64,000 nucleotides of DNA from an uncultured Pontibacter sp. (GTDB lineage Bacteria; Bacteroidota; Bacteroidia; Cytophagales; Hymenobacteraceae), in assembly GCF_947492645.1 (NCBI RefSeq), contig NZ_CANLMZ010000008.1:434001-498000 (forward strand). The letters are read 5' to 3'. Position 1 is the stretch's first letter; each line of letters opens with the position of its first letter. This document shows positions 28,498 through 37,017 of this stretch, piece after piece. The translations under genes and the position numbers were made by a program. Below the pieces are notes generated by a model. That model made no database searches and was not told where the DNA came from. It saw only the letters and a list, made by a program, of their open reading frames with translations.

Positions 28498-29133
28498 ACG
28501 AATAGAGCCTTCTGTTAATGGGGTAACGTAAATCTAACGATTCCATGTATAGAAACATGACCCTTGATAAAACATTTAGCAGCAGATTAGCAGGTACAAA
28601 AGGCAATTAGCTATACTTATACATGTATAACTATGTTTCGATTTTATACTTGCCGGTTATACTTTTTGCTGCATCAAAACAAATTCACCTACATCCACCC
28701 GAAGACTTACAGCTTTCTACCGCAGGCTAAAAGCACAGCCAATTGTAACCACTATAGCATTATATCACAGCGCCGGCAAAGCATGCCACTTTATTAGTTT
28801 TTTACCTGAACCCGCTGGCACCACACCTCCCCCGCCCCCTCTTGGTATAAATAGCTGGCCTTGCTGTTTCTGGCTGTAATACACGCCGCTGCTGCTACCC
28901 CTGGTAAACCCGGTACCTGGTTGGAAGTAATCGTAGGCACGGTATGCGACATGAAAAAAGCCGCGAAAAGTTAAGCTATACTTTCAGGAAACTAATTAGC
29001 TGTGTTAGCCACTCCTTATAAATATTTTTCATAGAGGTGCCGAATCAGAACAAACCAAATCATGACAATGATGGACAACCTAACTGACCTTGGGCAGTAT
29101 CATACTTTTAACTAAAATACCTTAACTTTAAGC
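28498..29133. other. Long intergenic region with a perfect 14-bp palindrome
   Basis: About 635 bp between divergent genes with no supported coding sequence. TTATACATGTATAA at 28617-28630 is a perfect palindrome 120 bp upstream of the MbnH-like start and might be an operator. A short frame near 28856-28975 could encode about 38 hydrophobic residues but has no recognised family or clear start. AT-rich sequence before 29134 should hold the amidohydrolase promoter. Confidence 0.4.
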
Positions 29134-30681
29134 ATGACAAGCCTCAGAAAAGTAAAAAGTATAGCTGCATTGGCACTACTGGCAAGCGCCCTCTTCTCCT
29201 GCCAGAACACACAGGAACAAGCCGACCAGAATGAGTACGACCTGCTGGTACAAAAAGCCCTGATCGTGGATGGCACCGGCGGAGAGCCATACTTTGCCAG
29301 CCTGCTCATCAGCGGCGACTCTATTGCCAAAATCGATAAAGACACAACTGCCAGCTACAAGGTTAAAAGAACTATAAATGCCAATGGCATGGCCGTTACG
29401 CCGGGCTTTATAGACACGCACGCACACGGTAACCCCATGAAAACACCGGAGTTCCGTAATTTCCTGGCAATGGGAGTTACCACCATTTTCTTGGGGCAGG
29501 ATGGCACAAGCCCATACTTTGAAGACATGAAAGTATGGATGGACTCTGTGGAACTGGTGAAACCAGCTGTGAACGTGGGTATGTTTGCCGGCCACAATAC
29601 GCTACGGATGATGTCAGGCGCAAAGTATGATTCTGTTCCCTCAGAAAACCACATGGCGAATATGGAAAAGCTATTGGCCAATGCGATGGATGCTGGCTGC
29701 TACGGCATGACCACCGGCCTGGAGTATAACCCCGGCTATTATGCCCAAAGCGAAGAACTGAACAGACTGGCGAAAGTAGTAGGCGAAAAAGGTGGTATGA
29801 TTATGAGCCACATGCGTAACGAGGATGACCAGTTTGTGGAGGCATCGATAAAAGAACTGCTGGTGCAGGGGAAATACTGCCCGGTGCATGTATCGCATAT
29901 AAAAGTGGTATATGGCAAAAACAAAGCGCGCGCCCACGAAATACTGCAACTCCTAGACAGCGCCAGAACCAGCGGCACCAAGGTAACAGCAGATTTTTAC
30001 CCGTACACCGCCAGCTACACAACCATTGGTATACTTTTCCCGGAGTGGGCCAAGCAACCTTATGACTACAGCCAGGTGGTGCGTACACGCCGCAACGAAC
30101 TGGCCACTTACCTGCGCAACCGTGTAAACCTGCGCAATGGCCCCGAGGCTACGCTTATCGGTTCCGGAAAGTATAAAGGCAAAAACCTGGCGCAGCTATC
30201 CAAAGAACTGAATAAGCCGTTTGAAGACGTACTGATAGACAATATCAACCCTTACGGAGCAGAGGGCGCATACTTTATCATGAACGAAAGCCTGCAGGAG
30301 GAATTCCTGAAAGACCCGCATGTGATGATCTGCACCGACGGCAGCCCTACCATGAGCCACCCCCGCAGCTTCGGCTCATTTGCCAAAATCATCGAAACGT
30401 ATGTAGTAGACAAAAAACTGCTCACGCTGCAGGAAGCCGTACGCAAAATGACAGGCCTTTCCGCGGAAACCATTGGTGTTGCCAAGCGCGGCTTCATTAG
30501 GGAAGGTTATAAAGCTGACATCTTAGTGTTTGATCCAAAGGCTGTAAAAGAGCATGCCACGTTTGATAAGCCAATGCAGCTATCGACAGGTTTCCAGTTT
30601 ATACTTGTGAATGGGCAGGTAGTAAAAGAGGGCGAGAGGTACAACAAAAACAGGTATGGGGAAATGCTGAAGAAGCGGTAA
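29134..30681 (+). CDS. Exported amidohydrolase, N-acyl-D-amino-acid deacylase family
   Basis: A 515-residue lipoprotein (lipobox ALFSC) with a TIM-barrel amidohydrolase domain. Visible landmarks are the metal motif PGFIDTHAHGN, the HVSHIKVVYG strand histidines, ADFYPYTASYTTI, and the C-terminal metal/acid region CTDGSPTMSHPRSFG. In true D-aminoacylases the strand after GVTT usually ends in a Cys ligand (GNCG); here it reads FLGQDGTSP, with no Cys. So the metal site differs and substrate could be another acylated amino acid or a cyclic imide. It stands alone. Confidence 0.82.
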   Translation: MTSLRKVKSIAALALLASALFSCQNTQEQADQNEYDLLVQKALIVDGTGGEPYFASLLISGDSIAKIDKDTTASYKVKRTINANGMAVTPGFIDTHAHGNPMKTPEFRNFLAMGVTTIFLGQDGTSPYFEDMKVWMDSVELVKPAVNVGMFAGHNTLRMMSGAKYDSVPSENHMANMEKLLANAMDAGCYGMTTGLEYNPGYYAQSEELNRLAKVVGEKGGMIMSHMRNEDDQFVEASIKELLVQGKYCPVHVSHIKVVYGKNKARAHEILQLLDSARTSGTKVTADFYPYTASYTTIGILFPEWAKQPYDYSQVVRTRRNELATYLRNRVNLRNGPEATLIGSGKYKGKNLAQLSKELNKPFEDVLIDNINPYGAEGAYFIMNESLQEEFLKDPHVMICTDGSPTMSHPRSFGSFAKIIETYVVDKKLLTLQEAVRKMTGLSAETIGVAKRGFIREGYKADILVFDPKAVKEHATFDKPMQLSTGFQFILVNGQVVKEGERYNKNRYGEMLKKR

Positions 30682-30716
30682 GCTTTGATTTTGACTGTTG
30701 ATTTACAGCACCGGTT

Positions 30717-30921
30717 CCAACCACCCCTGCCCCTCCTTGTCTAAGGCGGGGAGTTTTTACCTACTGTTTCAACTGCCATGCCTAGAGCTTATGTTTCTCC
30801 TTTGTCATCCTGTCAAGGATCTTGGTGGAAGGGAGGTTAAGCACAAGCTACGATGCTTATACTTGTACTAAGGTAGTGTCAGAATTCCCCTCCTTAGACA
30901 AGGAGGGGCAGGGTTGGTTGG
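30717..30921. repeat. MITE-like dispersed repeat, copy 1
   Basis: A roughly 205-bp element with near-perfect terminal inverted repeats: about 36 bp from 30717 (beginning CCAACCACCCCTGCCCCTCC) and its complement at 30885-30921 (ending GGGCAGGGTTGGTTGG), with about four mismatches. The interior contains GTCATCCTGTCAAGGATCTT and GGAGGTTAAGCA, both found again in copy 2 at 40.3 kb. No ORF lies inside. It separates the convergent amidohydrolase and mug genes. Confidence 0.8.
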
Positions 30922-30966
30922 ATAATGATGCTACAGACAAACAATCAGTAATCCATTCAATCCCTA

Positions 30967-31530
30967 TTAATCTGTGGTCCCGTCTACATATATCCTGAGT
31001 TCCTGGTATACTTTGTGCAGCTTCTTCGGAGGGAAGTGTGCGTTCAGGCCGCTTGGGTTGGGCAGCACCCATAACCTGGTATCTCCTATGGCTTGCTCCT
31101 GCAAACCAACAGCCGCCGAAGCTTTGCCAAAGGCTACCCGGTAAGCAGAGATTCCAAGTAGTGCCAGCACCTGGGGCTTATACTCAATCACTTTCTCTAC
31201 CAGGGTTATACCACCTTCTATCAGTTCTACCGCCGATAGTTCTGCTGCATTGGCTGTTGCCCTTTCCACAATGTTGGTAATGCCATATCCCAGTTCCAGC
31301 AGTTGCCGGTCTTCTTCGGGTTTGTAAAGGCGGGGCGTAAAGCCAGCAGCGTGCAAGGCAGGCCAGAAGCGGTTGCCGGGGCGGGCAAAGTTGTGCCCGG
31401 CAAAAGCTGTGTAAAGGCCAGGGTTAATGCCGCAGAAAAGCACTTTCAGATTCGGAGCAATTACATCAGGTACGGTTCTTCCGTTTACTGCAGCCAGATC
31501 TTCTTTGGTGGGTCGTTTAAGAGTTTGCAT
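30967..31530 (-). CDS. mug: G/U mismatch-specific DNA glycosylase (Mug/TDG family)
   Basis: Removes uracil or thymine mispaired with guanine, starting base-excision repair. The catalytic-loop motif GINPGLYTAFAGHNFARPGN is at about residues 33-52 and the second family motif NPSGLNAHF (about 157-165) intercalates into the DNA gap in known structures. At 187 residues the size matches Mug. It is transcribed toward the amidohydrolase and shares no operon with recognisable repair genes. Confidence 0.9.
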   Translation of the reverse strand: MQTLKRPTKEDLAAVNGRTVPDVIAPNLKVLFCGINPGLYTAFAGHNFARPGNRFWPALHAAGFTPRLYKPEEDRQLLELGYGITNIVERATANAAELSAVELIEGGITLVEKVIEYKPQVLALLGISAYRVAFGKASAAVGLQEQAIGDTRLWVLPNPSGLNAHFPPKKLHKVYQELRIYVDGTTD

Positions 31531-31604
31531 AACTCTCTTTTACTAGCTGCCAGCCATTACAGTTATAAGATTGGCTAATTATACGCTACTGTTGAGACAA
31601 TAAT

Positions 31605-32144
31605 TTAGGCTAAGGCCGCCTGTTTATACTTACACTTCTCCTGCTGATGCTCCAGTTCCAGCGTAACCTCTGTAATCCCAAATGCTTTAAGAGATGTTCT
31701 TACCTTTTGCTTGAGTAAGGCTGCCATTTCAGGAGAGTCTAGTTTGTTTGTAACCACGTGTGCAGTTAATACATGGTGCTCCCCATCTAAAGACCACACC
31801 CGCAACTGATGCACCTCCTGCACCAACCCTGATGCCAGTATTTGCTCCTTCAGGCTATCCAGCTTTGGCGCCAGCGGGTTTTCCTGTAACAGCACTTTAA
31901 CGGAGGCCCATGCAGTTTTAAAGGCATTGAACAGCATAAACAGCGAGATACCAATAGAAAGAAGCGGATCGAGCCATGGCAGCGGGAAAAACATCAGCAC
32001 AACACTTACCACCAGCACCGCTACCCAGCCCAGCAGGTCTTCGAGCATGTGCAGCGACACGGCCCGTTGGTTCAGATTATGCCCGCCACGCAGCCTGAAA
32101 AAAGCGGCTCCGTTTACAGCCACACCAAGTATAGCCTGAACCAT
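31605..32144 (-). pseudogene. 5'-truncated cation diffusion facilitator (CzcD/ZitB type)
   Basis: The 179 codons encode only the second half of a CDF zinc/cobalt exporter: the helix with the metal-site His and Asp (RAVSLHMLEDLLGWVAVL), another helix and the cytoplasmic dimer domain ending with a His-containing tail. Helices 1-3, including the first half of the metal site, are missing; family members are about 300 residues. Upstream in frame the sequence runs straight into the hairpin terminator of the Rrf2 gene at about 32194. The gene was probably cut by deletion and is unlikely to transport metal. Confidence 0.72.
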
Positions 32145-32179
32145 AATGACTAGAGCGTAAACTAGTTTCCGGCAAAGTA

Positions 32180-32221
32180 TAAAAAGACAAAAAGCCCGCC
32201 TGTACTTTCTTTTCGGGCGGG
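32180..32221 (-). terminator. Terminator after the Rrf2 regulator gene
   Basis: On the minus strand CCCGCC and GGCGGG (32195-32200 and 32216-32221) form a stem followed by a T-rich run (CTTTTTGTCTTTTT). It ends the transcript of the regulator and lies just at the broken 5' end of the CDF remnant. Confidence 0.7.
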
Positions 32222-32300
32222 GGCAAAGGGCTCCATAGCGCTGAGTTTGCCCTTTGTCAGATTCTCAGACAGGTGTATTTGTTTTAAAAATGGATAGAGG

Positions 32301-32759
32301 CTATAAGTGGTCAGCTTGTTCTTTTTCGATGTTGGTTATAAAATAATGGCCAGTTTTAATGCTGTCAATAAGATCTTGTATCGTTTTAGAACTGAACACT
32401 TTCAGCAGGTTATCGCGATAGGCTTTGATATCGTTGTGTAGTGGGCAAGGGTGCAGATCAGAGCATTTTTTCATACCCATGCCACATCTCGTAAAAGCCT
32501 CCAGTCCATCAATATGGCGTACGACTTCCAGTATGGTAAGGTCTGAGGCTGGCCTGTGCAGGTAAAAGCCTCCGCCTGGCCCTTTAGATGAAGCAATGAC
32601 ACCTTTGCGCACCAGGTCCTGCAATATTTTACCGGTGAATGGCTGCGGCAGGTCCAGTTCGTTGGCCACCTCTTTTATACCTACTTTATGCCCTCCCTCG
32701 TTATGAAGAGCGATATAAACAATGGCCCGCAGGGCATACTCGGTTGTTTTGGATAACAT
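32301..32759 (-). CDS. Rrf2-family regulator with three-cysteine cluster motif
   Basis: A 152-residue winged-helix repressor. The N-terminal HTH is seen as MLSKTTEYALRAIVYIAL and VANELDLPQPFTGKILQDLV. Three cysteines, Cys92, Cys99 and Cys105, have the spacing of the iron-sulfur ligands of NsrR- and IscR-like proteins. Because it is next to nitrosative-stress genes (SufT-like, DUF2249, hemerythrin, Ric), an NsrR-like nitric-oxide sensor is the best guess, not proved. It is followed by a terminator and may be the last gene of that operon. Confidence 0.85.
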   Translation of the reverse strand: MLSKTTEYALRAIVYIALHNEGGHKVGIKEVANELDLPQPFTGKILQDLVRKGVIASSKGPGGGFYLHRPASDLTILEVVRHIDGLEAFTRCGMGMKKCSDLHPCPLHNDIKAYRDNLLKVFSSKTIQDLIDSIKTGHYFITNIEKEQADHL

Positions 32760-32795
32760 ACGCTAAAACTCATAAACAAAAACGCAGCCGCAAAG

Positions 32796-33119
32796 TTAAG
32801 ACATGCTGTTTAATTGCTGCATTCCCTCCTCACTTATCATATCGGTGGTCCACATCGGGGTCCAGACCAACTCTACTTTTGCGTTTAAGTCAGGAAAGCG
32901 CTTGAGCAGAATCTGTTCGGTAGCCATCACAATGGTGCCGCTCATGGGGCAACCCGGCGTTGTTAGCGTAAGTTGCACATGCAGGTTGTCTCCTTCAAGG
33001 CTTACGGTATAAACAAGGCCTAAGTCTACTATGTTGATTCCGATTTCAGGATCTATGATATACTTCAGCGTTTCGAATACCTCTGGCCCTATTTCGGTAT
33101 CAGGCGTTTGCTTTTCCAT
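32796..33119 (-). CDS. SufT/MIP18-family iron-sulfur assembly factor (DUF59)
   Basis: A 107-residue protein with the DUF59 core: LKYIIDPEIGINIVDLGLVY and TTPGCPMSG, the latter holding the conserved cysteine. Members help load or mature iron-sulfur proteins. Its start overlaps the 3' end of the membrane protein gene by 20 bp, so the two are cotranslated. In this place it would fit repair of clusters damaged by nitric oxide. Confidence 0.86.
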   Translation of the reverse strand: MEKQTPDTEIGPEVFETLKYIIDPEIGINIVDLGLVYTVSLEGDNLHVQLTLTTPGCPMSGTIVMATEQILLKRFPDLNAKVELVWTPMWTTDMISEEGMQQLNSMS

Positions 33120-34407
33120 AAGTTAATGGTTTTAAATTGTGTGCTTTGTGCAATAGCATCTGAAACACATTGGCTGTGTAAAGTATGGCTGTAATGGAAA
33201 AGGAGATGGCTCCGGCCAGTATAACCTGCTGCTCCCTGAGCAACACGCCAGCAACGAATACCACAAACCCAACCAGGTAAAAGATATTCTGCCAGCGTAG
33301 CAGCTTGTGGCTGTACATATCCTTTGGCAGCGGTGTTTTATAGCGGCCCACATGGTTTTCGTAGGCATGCATCCATACTATAAAGGGCAGCGTTTTAAAG
33401 GTTTGCCCAAGTATAAGTGCCGATACAAACCCCAGGAAAACGGAGATGCCATACACCAGGTAGATAGAAGACAACAACCGCTGCGGCAGACCGAGGTCGG
33501 TGCTTACCACGAATAGCAGCGCCAGCGGTAACAGCAGCAGCACCAGGGCAACAAACGTTTGCTGCATGCCCAGGTCTATGTCTTTCCGCTGCATCGTGTT
33601 TTTTGCATCGCGCAGGTACAACAAAAACAGCAACACACCCACTACCACCAGGCCACCATAGAGCGGCAATAGCTTTGTATGCAGCACCATATGATCAAGT
33701 ATAAATAACACCAGCCCCGCATTTATCAGGTTGTAGGCCCAGCTAAGTTTTCGGGTATCTTCGGGGTGCGCCAGCAAAAACATCGGGATCAGCTTTGCCC
33801 CCACGCCAATAATCAACAGCAAAAACCAACCGGCCATACCTATGTGCGCGTGCAGTTTGAGGTAATGCACATGGTCCAGGGGCAGGAACGGGAGGGTAAA
33901 ATTGACCGCCATCAGCAAACCAACTATGCCCGTTACCAAAAGCCAGATAGCAGAGGTAACGATAAAATCAGCTTCTATCGTCCATTTGGGTGCCTTGCGT
34001 GCCGTTTGAATCACGTTGATGTTGAACAATACAAAAGAGATAACCAAAGCACAGGCTGCGGCATGCATCGACCAGCCCAGTTGGAAGTACCAGAAAGAGT
34101 ATGCCAGCAGTATAGTGCCTGTACCCAGCAAAATAAACGTATAAACTGCAAGCTTTTCGCTGTATAGTTTGCAGTCCAGCACTACGGGCAGCAGTTGGTA
34201 TAATGCTCCAAAAATGATCATGGTTGCCCAGCCCAGCACCGCCACGTGCGTTAGTGTTAAGAGCTTCGGGTGAAAGTAATGGCCGCTAAAGGCATCGGTG
34301 GAAAAAAGCAATAAAATGCTTAGTACCAGAAAGGCAACAGCTGCAAAGGCATAATGCGGCAGCACTACCCATTTACCCGGAGAATTGGAAGTAGACGCGG
34401 TGCTCAT
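33100..34407 (-). CDS. Polytopic membrane protein resembling heme-copper oxidase subunit I
   Basis: A 435-residue protein with about 12 hydrophobic segments. Conserved histidines lie in membrane segments: LTHVAVLGWATMIIFGALYQ and HYLKLHAHIGMAGWFLL, a pattern seen in oxidase-like proteins annotated as cbb3-type subunit I relatives. I do not see the HPEVY or His-His copper-B motifs of true oxidases or NO reductases, so catalysis is unsure. It overlaps the DUF2249 gene by 4 bp and the SufT-like gene by 20 bp, inside an operon aimed at nitrosative stress. Confidence 0.72.
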   Translation of the reverse strand: MSTASTSNSPGKWVVLPHYAFAAVAFLVLSILLLFSTDAFSGHYFHPKLLTLTHVAVLGWATMIIFGALYQLLPVVLDCKLYSEKLAVYTFILLGTGTILLAYSFWYFQLGWSMHAAACALVISFVLFNINVIQTARKAPKWTIEADFIVTSAIWLLVTGIVGLLMAVNFTLPFLPLDHVHYLKLHAHIGMAGWFLLLIIGVGAKLIPMFLLAHPEDTRKLSWAYNLINAGLVLFILDHMVLHTKLLPLYGGLVVVGVLLFLLYLRDAKNTMQRKDIDLGMQQTFVALVLLLLPLALLFVVSTDLGLPQRLLSSIYLVYGISVFLGFVSALILGQTFKTLPFIVWMHAYENHVGRYKTPLPKDMYSHKLLRWQNIFYLVGFVVFVAGVLLREQQVILAGAISFSITAILYTANVFQMLLHKAHNLKPLTYGKANA

Positions 34408-35228
34408 GGCGCGGCAGTTTTATAGATAAGCAGGTGTACTTCAGAGGGTCCTATCTCTTTGATGGCTATCTCGCAGCCACGCTCCTGCAGCTTGGGCAAC
34501 AGGAACTGAGGCACCTTTCTGTGCGTCACATGGATGGCTTCATGCTCTGGTAACGTTTCCAGTTCGCTTAGGATCGTTATCATCGGTTGCGGCATTTCCA
34601 GGTGGCGCACGTCCAGGTACTTAAGTTTGCCCTCATAATCTCTCACCATAACATCAAAATCGTTTGTAACTGGCGCGGTAACAGCAAGCGGTTTTATACT
34701 TGCGTTGTCCGGCCAGAAATAAGTATGCACCAACTCAGGGTGCAACACCTCTACATAAGAAGCATAGCCTTTCTTCTGGAGTATAGAGATAAGAGGAGTT
34801 GGCTCGAAAGAATTTATGATCTGCAGCGCATTGCCGCTTTTAACCTGCTCTACCGCCTCCATTATCTTCAGAAAAGGATCGTGGCCGGTGGCAATGTCCT
34901 CGCACACATCCAGCGTAAGTATACTTTCCTGGGGCAGTTGCTTTAAATAAGTTGGCTTCTCGGCTGTACTTTTAACCGGTTTTGGGGTGGAGGTACTGTC
35001 TGCCTGTTTTTGTGTAAAGCCAAGCGGCGCCAGCTTTTTGTAAAAGTCTGCTTCTGAGCAGCCGCCAATGCGGGCAGCATCGGCAATGGTTACCCGAGAG
35101 GCCAGTATTTTGCGGAGCAGCGGGTTTCGCAGCTTTTCAAAGTGCTTGTTGATGGAGGCGATTGCCTCGATGGCACTTGGGTTGGCTTTAAGTATAACCG
35201 ATATTTTAGTATTTGCTGCGATCTCCAT
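34404..35228 (-). CDS. DUF1858/DUF2249 domain protein
   Basis: A 274-residue cytoplasmic protein. The N-terminal part (residues 1-75) looks like DUF1858, a helical domain often next to Ric-type proteins, and two DUF2249 (TusA-like) parts follow: LDVCEDIATGHDPFLKIMEAV and LDVRHLEMPQPMITILSEL. DUF2249 domains bind small molecules or sulfur-related cofactors in some models, but the function is unknown. It is 2 bp from the hemerythrin gene and overlaps the membrane protein gene by 4 bp. Confidence 0.8.
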   Translation of the reverse strand: MEIAANTKISVILKANPSAIEAIASINKHFEKLRNPLLRKILASRVTIADAARIGGCSEADFYKKLAPLGFTQKQADSTSTPKPVKSTAEKPTYLKQLPQESILTLDVCEDIATGHDPFLKIMEAVEQVKSGNALQIINSFEPTPLISILQKKGYASYVEVLHPELVHTYFWPDNASIKPLAVTAPVTNDFDVMVRDYEGKLKYLDVRHLEMPQPMITILSELETLPEHEAIHVTHRKVPQFLLPKLQERGCEIAIKEIGPSEVHLLIYKTAAP

Positions 35229-35230
35229 GG

Positions 35231-35725
35231 CTAGGCTGCCTTCCAGAATTCAGGTGTGAAATTATCGTTGCGCACATCGTGTTTGTGCTCCAGTAATTTT
35301 CCTGCCAACTCCAATTCATCGGCACGTACGATGGCTTGCAGGTACGGAAAGAGCTCCCGTTCCTCCCACCTGATGTGCTCCACCAGGTCTTTCTCAAGCG
35401 CCTGGAACAGTTCAGGACTTAGTTGCTTGCCCTCACTAATCAGCTCGATTATGTCGTGCAACAGGCTGTGTTCCTCATCCAGTCTACTTTGAGCGGTACT
35501 ATCCGATGGCAGCAGTCTTTTCAGCAGCCACTCTTCTTCCTGGCAATGCTCCTTCAGGATATTATCCCAGAAGTACCGCACGTAATCGGCTAGCAAGCTA
35601 AGATCTGTACCGTTTTTTAGTCCTTGCCGGATTTTCCAGCAGAACAGTAAACCGAAGTGGTGCTCCCGAGAGAGAGGTACTAAGCTTTGATCTCGTTTCT
35701 GTGGTTTTATTGTAGCTTTTTTCAT
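35231..35725 (-). CDS. Hemerythrin HHE-domain protein
   Basis: A 164-residue four-helix protein with iron ligands in the order expected of a di-iron hemerythrin-like domain: LSREHHFGL, the middle EHCQEEEWLL and DEEHSLLHDII, and EHIRWEERELFPYLQ. Such proteins bind O2 or NO or store iron. First of the tightly packed genes toward the Rrf2 regulator; it lies after a palindromic gap from ric. Confidence 0.86.
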   Translation of the reverse strand: MKKATIKPQKRDQSLVPLSREHHFGLLFCWKIRQGLKNGTDLSLLADYVRYFWDNILKEHCQEEEWLLKRLLPSDSTAQSRLDEEHSLLHDIIELISEGKQLSPELFQALEKDLVEHIRWEERELFPYLQAIVRADELELAGKLLEHKHDVRNDNFTPEFWKAA

Positions 35726-35772
35726 GGCTTGGATGGGCTTATGCCCTTTTTAATGCTATGGTGTAATCTAGT

Positions 35773-35864
35773 AGCCCTCGCAGCATCTGGTGGTCTTGCG
35801 AGCATCCGGCACACGAATTTTGTGCTTCGTAAACATTCGCGGACCATAAAGACACCGCGAGGGC
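35773..35864. repeat. Long imperfect palindrome between ric and the hemerythrin gene
   Basis: Outer arms GCCCTCGC (35773-35780) and GCGAGGGC (35857-35864) enclose further matching segments (for example GGTGGTC against GGACCAT) and a central ACGAA/TTCGT hairpin, so the whole 92 bp can fold on itself. It may attenuate read-through from ric or be a copy of a dispersed repeat family. Confidence 0.55.
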
Positions 35865-35875
35865 AATAGAATCTT

Positions 35876-36835
35876 TTAATTCAATATTTCCTTTTCCAGC
35901 TCAAGCGCTTTCGGGAACAGGATGTTGTTTTCCAGGTGGATATGGCGGAAAAGATCATCTTCGAACTCTTTCAGTTTTTTGAAAGCAACCGTGTAAGTAG
36001 CACAGGCATCCGCTGGCAAAGTATAGTTGTTGGTCAGCTCCCGGATTTTCTCCAGCTCGCTGCCTGCATGCTCGTGCTCCATCTCCATCATGTTGATCGG
36101 ATTTTGAATAGAGCCGAATGCCGGCTTATCAAGCCTTACATTGCTTTTCTTTGCCTCGTCCAGTTGCTTAATGTAGGGGAACAGTACGCGCTCCTCTTTT
36201 GGCATATGCGACTCGAGTTCGTTGGCTACGTTAGTGAAGTGCTTTACTACTTCTATTAGCTCCGGATGCCGTTCGCCGTGCACGCGGGCAATTTTTGTAG
36301 TATACTCATACAACGCCGGAATGGCTTCCCGCACATACTTGTGGTGCATGTTCACGATATAATCTGCCAGAAAAGATGGCTCCCATTTATCATACTCTAC
36401 CTGGCGGTTCTGCTCGGCTTCGTCGGTTGCCAAAAGTTCTGCTTCCAGTTCGTCCTGGCTGATGCCTTTCTCGGCACAAACCTGCTTTACCGATTTTTTA
36501 CCGCCGCAGCAAAAGTCGATGCCATACTTTTTAAACACCTGCGCTTTGCGGTAATCCTTGGCAACCAATTCGCCTACCGTTTCGCCTTCTTCGGGGGTAA
36601 GTTTGCTTATTCTCACTTCCCATACTTCGGGGCCCTGCTCCAGGTACTCCCATTTAAAAACATTGCCACGCTCGCCCAGCAACTGGTAGTACAGGGGCTT
36701 GGGGTCGTGGTCGTTGTGTATGATAAAAGCTTCGCCCCCTTCCAGGTTATCAAACCATTCGAAAATGGTGGGGTGCTTCATGCGTGGTTCTAAAACCGTT
36801 ACGTCTAATGTTTTGATTGCTTGTGTGGTTTCCAT
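35876..36835 (-). CDS. ric: Di-iron repair protein of iron-sulfur centres, with N-terminal DUF2249 domain
   Basis: A Ric/ScdA/YtfE protein that restores iron-sulfur clusters after nitrosative or oxidative damage. From the chosen start it has about 319 residues: a DUF2249 domain (LEPRMKHPTIFEWFDNLEGG), a DUF542 domain with the hallmark YGIDFCCGG, and the hemerythrin di-iron domain with HHKYV, HGERHPE and EHEHAG motifs. The ATG at 36835 (METTQAIK) is preferred over 36871, because a -7 box at 36874-36881 would leave no room for the longer form. Divergent from nrdJ across a shared CRP/FNR-like palindrome. Confidence 0.92.
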   Translation of the reverse strand: METTQAIKTLDVTVLEPRMKHPTIFEWFDNLEGGEAFIIHNDHDPKPLYYQLLGERGNVFKWEYLEQGPEVWEVRISKLTPEEGETVGELVAKDYRKAQVFKKYGIDFCCGGKKSVKQVCAEKGISQDELEAELLATDEAEQNRQVEYDKWEPSFLADYIVNMHHKYVREAIPALYEYTTKIARVHGERHPELIEVVKHFTNVANELESHMPKEERVLFPYIKQLDEAKKSNVRLDKPAFGSIQNPINMMEMEHEHAGSELEKIRELTNNYTLPADACATYTVAFKKLKEFEDDLFRHIHLENNILFPKALELEKEILN

Positions 36836-36873
36836 GTAGTTAAAGATTAAAAGTCTGTACTCAATCACCATTA

Positions 36874-36881
36874 CAAAAGTA
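36874..36881 (-). promoter_or_regulatory. -7 promoter box of ric
   Basis: On the minus strand TACTTTTG fits the consensus TAnnTTTG. It is 39 bp before the preferred ric start and its centre is 55 bp from the centre of the palindrome at 36926-36939. Confidence 0.6.
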
Positions 36882-36925
36882 CAGCAGGCATTTCAGAATA
36901 AAAGATACTTAAGTCTTCTATTAAA

Positions 36926-36939
36926 ATGATCTTCGTCAT
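36926..36939. promoter_or_regulatory. CRP/FNR-type operator between ric and nrdJ
   Basis: ATGATCTTCGTCAT has the core TGAY-N4-RTCA of CRP/FNR-superfamily sites. Its centre is 55 bp from the ric -7 box and exactly 33 bp from CACTTTTG (36962-36969), a 5-of-6 match to the -7 box on the nrdJ side. These distances would suit class I and class II activation. The regulator gene is not in this window. Confidence 0.6.
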
Positions 36940-37017
36940 TCTTTAAGCGAATGCTATATAGCACTTTTGGCATCTTATCTTCTATCTCGAACCATACTTT
37001 AAAACGTGCGCTTTTAC

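Noticed and set aside
28856-28975. Short hydrophobic open frame in the intergenic region
   Set aside because: No convincing start codon, no family resemblance, and less than 40 codons.
33100-34407. Nitric oxide reductase NorB
   Set aside because: The membrane histidines are of oxidase-like style, but I find none of the His-His and Glu motifs of NorB, and no NorC-like cytochrome is adjacent.
36872-37017. Cobalamin riboswitch before nrdJ
   Set aside because: Only about 180 bp lie between ric and nrdJ, and I see no B12-box-like sequence or suitable set of hairpins; the space is filled by the divergent promoters and the palindrome.
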